Positions 61,694 to 64,000 of a stretch of DNA of 64,000 bases are shown here, piece after piece. Position 1 is the first letter of the stretch. Each line of letters opens with the position of its first letter. A program made the position numbers and the translations under genes. The notes beneath the pieces are model-generated. The model did no database searches. It was not told the origin of the DNA and saw only the letters and a program-made list of their open reading frames with translations. The stretch comes from Flavivirga sp. 57AJ16 (GTDB lineage: Bacteria > Bacteroidota > Bacteroidia > Flavobacteriales > Flavobacteriaceae): the NCBI RefSeq assembly GCF_028736925.1, contig NZ_JAQZAT010000004.1:124001-188000 (forward strand). The letters are read 5' to 3'.

Positions 61694-64000
61694 TTAAAAT
61701 TCTAAAACGATTCCTGAGGTAATCGTTTTTGATAATGGCGATCTATTAGCAGTAATACCATTAAATGCTTGTTCTGGATCAATTCCTTTATGAGATTGCC
61801 AAGTAAAAATATTATCCGCTTGCAAAAACAATCTTAACTTGCTCAACCCTAATCTTTCAATTACTGGTTGTGGAAGGTTATAACCACATGTTAAACTTTT
61901 CAACCTTATATAATCATTTTTAAACAGGAAACGTGTTGAACGAGAGGCATGATCATTGTTACTAGCTAACAATAATGGGAAACTGCTAATCTCTCCAGGG
62001 TTTTTCCATGCATTAAAATTATCGGGGTGTGCACTTATTCCAGGGTTTTCGAAAGGATTTATAAGGGAAGCATAATCTGTATCCAACAAATAGGCTCCAA
62101 AACTAAAATTGAACAGCACATTTAAATCAAACTGTTTATATCTAATAAAAGAAGTAAAACCACCTTCTATATCCGGCAACGATGCTTTTCCTTGCTCGTA
62201 CCTTGTGGCGTCTTCATAACTCTTCGTTGTCACTTTATCAATAACGTCGCCATTAGTATCCAGTACATCCATAAACCACATGCCACGTCCATCTGCTGGA
62301 TCTACGCCGGCCCATTCCCTAATAAAGAAATCGAAAATAGAGCTACCAACCCTGTAACGTTTGGAGCCGCTTATAATCTCATCTTGAGGCAGCTTGGTCC
62401 ATTCGTTCTTATTCAATGCAAAATTAATACCCGTAGTCCAGGTAAAATCATCAGAATTAAAATTAATGGATCTCAAGGATGCTTCCCATCCAAAATTCTT
62501 GATAGAACCAATATTTGTAACAATTTTATTGACGCCCAAAGACCTTGGCAACGGTTTATCCAAAATTAAATCTACCGATTCTTTGTTATAGTATTCTAAA
62601 GTACCGGATATGACCCCATTGAACAATTCGAAGTCTGCCCCAATATTTAGGGATTCTATTTTTTCCCATCTTAAATTTACATCAGATACGCCTTCTGGTA
62701 AAATACCGGGGTTACCTTCATTAACAAAACCTGTTTGAAAAACAGATTGGTAAGGAAAAAGGTTTACGGTTCTATTATTTCCTAATTCACCATAAGAACC
62801 TCTAAGTTTTAAATATGTAAGTGTATGGCTTTCACTTAAAAAATCCTCTTTGGATACGACCCAACTCGCACCTCCAGCCAAGAAGTTACCCCATCTTGTA
62901 TTTTCATGAAAGCGGGTAGACCCATCTCTCCTTATTGAAAATTCTCCATAATATTTTTCATTAAAATTATAGGTAAGCCGGCCTAAATAACTATTAATTC
63001 TTTCTGTGATAATATTTCCCCCAACACCTTCTGGTGTCGTACTGCCATCTAAGTTATCTACACCAGGCAAAAAACCAGTACCCTGGGACAATAGATCATC
63101 TTGGGTATTTGTATAGGCTTCTGTAATGGCATCAATAGAAATATTGTGGTTTCCAAAACTGTTTTTATAATTTAAAGATTGAATCGCATTTAGGGTCGTT
63201 GTTAAGTCCCTGTTTTGTGATACACGCCCTTGTACACTAGTCGCAGCACCAGTCTTATCATCATCAAAACTAAAAGAATCGAACAGATAATTTTCGTAAC
63301 TCAATCGCGTTTTAAATGTTAAGCCCTTAAAAAGATTTATCTCAGCAAAAGCATTGGCCAAATAATTAGATCTTACCCTTTTTTCTTTTCCTAAAGTTAA
63401 AGTTGCCAAAATATTATCATCGTTATAAACGGGCCTTGTACTATTTATTACCTGACCGGTAACAACGCCATTTCCTAAATCGAAAATTCGATCTCCAGCA
63501 TTATCCCTAATTAAATTTCCGTTGGCATCGCGTAAGTATATAGGATAAATATCGGATATCCCATAAATCCATGAAATAACCTGAGTTGTGCTTCCACTGG
63601 TTTGGTCCGGATTATTAGAACTAGAACGTGAAAAACTAGAATTTAAACCTACCTTAAACCAATCATTTACCTGGGTTTCTAAATTTAATCTTGAAGCTAC
63701 TCTCTCAAAATTTGATAACCTTACAGGGCCATCTTCATTTAAATAATCGAAAGACATAAAGTACGTTGTTTTATCACTACCTCCCGACACGCTAAGATTA
63801 TGATTTACTCTAAGGTAATCCTCCCTAATTATTTCTTTTTCCCAATTAGTATGCCATAATAGGTTAGCACCAGCTACCAAATTACCATTAACATCTATTG
63901 GGTTTGTAGCACTATATGGATTATAGCCTAAATAGTCAATGAGTCCACTTGTTGCATTTTGAGCTGCATCAGCAGCCGTTTGGCCATTTTCATATTGATT
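61694..64000 (-). CDS. SusC/RagA-family TonB-linked outer-membrane protein (cut by window edge)
   Basis: This is the transporter partner of the SusD-type lipoprotein. The reading frame is open to the window end (its start lies beyond 64000) and 768 residues are visible. Features include the barrel segments KTTYFMSFDYLNEDGPVRLSNFERVASRLN and NYNEKYYGEFSIRRDGSTRF-like, LRGSYGELGNNR, FLFKNDYIRLKSLTCGYNLPQ and the C-terminal LSKTITSGIVLEF ending in a Phe. These are the family's conserved barrel words. The plug and N-terminal domains lie outside the window. It is transcribed with SusD and the following lipoprotein. Confidence 0.92.
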   Translation of the reverse strand, partial: NQYENGQTAADAAQNATSGLIDYLGYNPYSATNPIDVNGNLVAGANLLWHTNWEKEIIREDYLRVNHNLSVSGGSDKTTYFMSFDYLNEDGPVRLSNFERVASRLNLETQVNDWFKVGLNSSFSRSSSNNPDQTSGSTTQVISWIYGISDIYPIYLRDANGNLIRDNAGDRIFDLGNGVVTGQVINSTRPVYNDDNILATLTLGKEKRVRSNYLANAFAEINLFKGLTFKTRLSYENYLFDSFSFDDDKTGAATSVQGRVSQNRDLTTTLNAIQSLNYKNSFGNHNISIDAITEAYTNTQDDLLSQGTGFLPGVDNLDGSTTPEGVGGNIITERINSYLGRLTYNFNEKYYGEFSIRRDGSTRFHENTRWGNFLAGGASWVVSKEDFLSESHTLTYLKLRGSYGELGNNRTVNLFPYQSVFQTGFVNEGNPGILPEGVSDVNLRWEKIESLNIGADFELFNGVISGTLEYYNKESVDLILDKPLPRSLGVNKIVTNIGSIKNFGWEASLRSINFNSDDFTWTTGINFALNKNEWTKLPQDEIISGSKRYRVGSSIFDFFIREWAGVDPADGRGMWFMDVLDTNGDVIDKVTTKSYEDATRYEQGKASLPDIEGGFTSFIRYKQFDLNVLFNFSFGAYLLDTDYASLINPFENPGISAHPDNFNAWKNPGEISSFPLLLASNNDHASRSTRFLFKNDYIRLKSLTCGYNLPQPVIERLGLSKLRLFLQADNIFTWQSHKGIDPEQAFNGITANRSPLSKTITSGIVLEF

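Overview
The window is AT-rich chromosomal DNA of a member of the Flavobacteriaceae (Bacteroidota). The marker genes are gldK/gldL and gldB/gldC (gliding and type IX secretion), an XrtF exosortase pair, a SusC/SusD pair, a HYC_CC_PP-family protein, DUF5686 and LVIVD proteins, and Bacteroidota-type promoters (TTTG ... TAnnTTTG). I found no rRNA, tRNA, CRISPR array, prophage or intact insertion sequence. The mobile material is non-autonomous: MITE-like elements and many short palindromes.

Layout. 1-10.2 kb, all minus strand: gldL (cut by the window edge), gldK, a degenerate arginase-fold protein, topA, two paralogous membrane proteins and three lipoproteins. 10.4-17.6 kb, plus strand: miaB, a sigma-54 activator without receiver domain, lptE, a hypothetical protein, secG and groES-groEL; groES has a sigma-54-like promoter candidate. 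17.9-23.2 kb, minus strand: a metal-handling cluster (HYC_CC_PP protein, HMA-membrane protein, TonB-dependent receptor, HMA protein) and xrtF with its partner. 23.2-25.7 kb: a free-methionine-sulfoxide reductase and purH. 26.4-32.1 kb: the rod-shape operon mreB-mreC-mreD-mrdA-rodA. 32.1-37.2 kb: gldB-gldC, nadE, an atypical response regulator and a primase without its zinc ligands. 37.4-45.9 kb: a glyoxalase-fold protein, a DUF5686 protein, pdhB, etfB-etfA, a bifunctional-nuclease-family protein and a nucleoside transporter. 46.6-50 kb: thyA and a membrane-anchored dihydrofolate reductase, which together form a thymidylate cycle next to the nucleoside importer, with a MITE-broken TonB-domain pseudogene and a CBM48 protein between them. 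50.1-52.8 kb: an isolated helicase-nuclease followed by a folded non-coding element, the best accessory or defence candidate here. 52.8-55.8 kb: a MocR/PdxR-type regulator divergent from a flavin-binding oxidase and a DinB protein. 56-59.3 kb: an FAD dehydrogenase, fabD and lspA. 59.4-64 kb, minus strand: SusC (cut by the edge), SusD and a lipoprotein.

The most notable signals are: (1) an XPD/DinG-like helicase fused to a PD-(D/E)XK nuclease; (2) one ~30-bp palindrome inserted in frame in two unrelated genes, thyA and a TonB-dependent receptor, read from opposite strands; (3) a MITE family with two apparently identical 231-bp copies 28.6 kb apart, a diverged copy that may supply part of the purH promoter, and a deletion derivative; (4) key residues lost in DnaG (zinc ribbon), a response regulator (phospho-acceptor) and an arginase-like protein; (5) a 2TM-DHFR fusion. 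All functions are read from sequence motifs by eye; no alignment or database search was possible.
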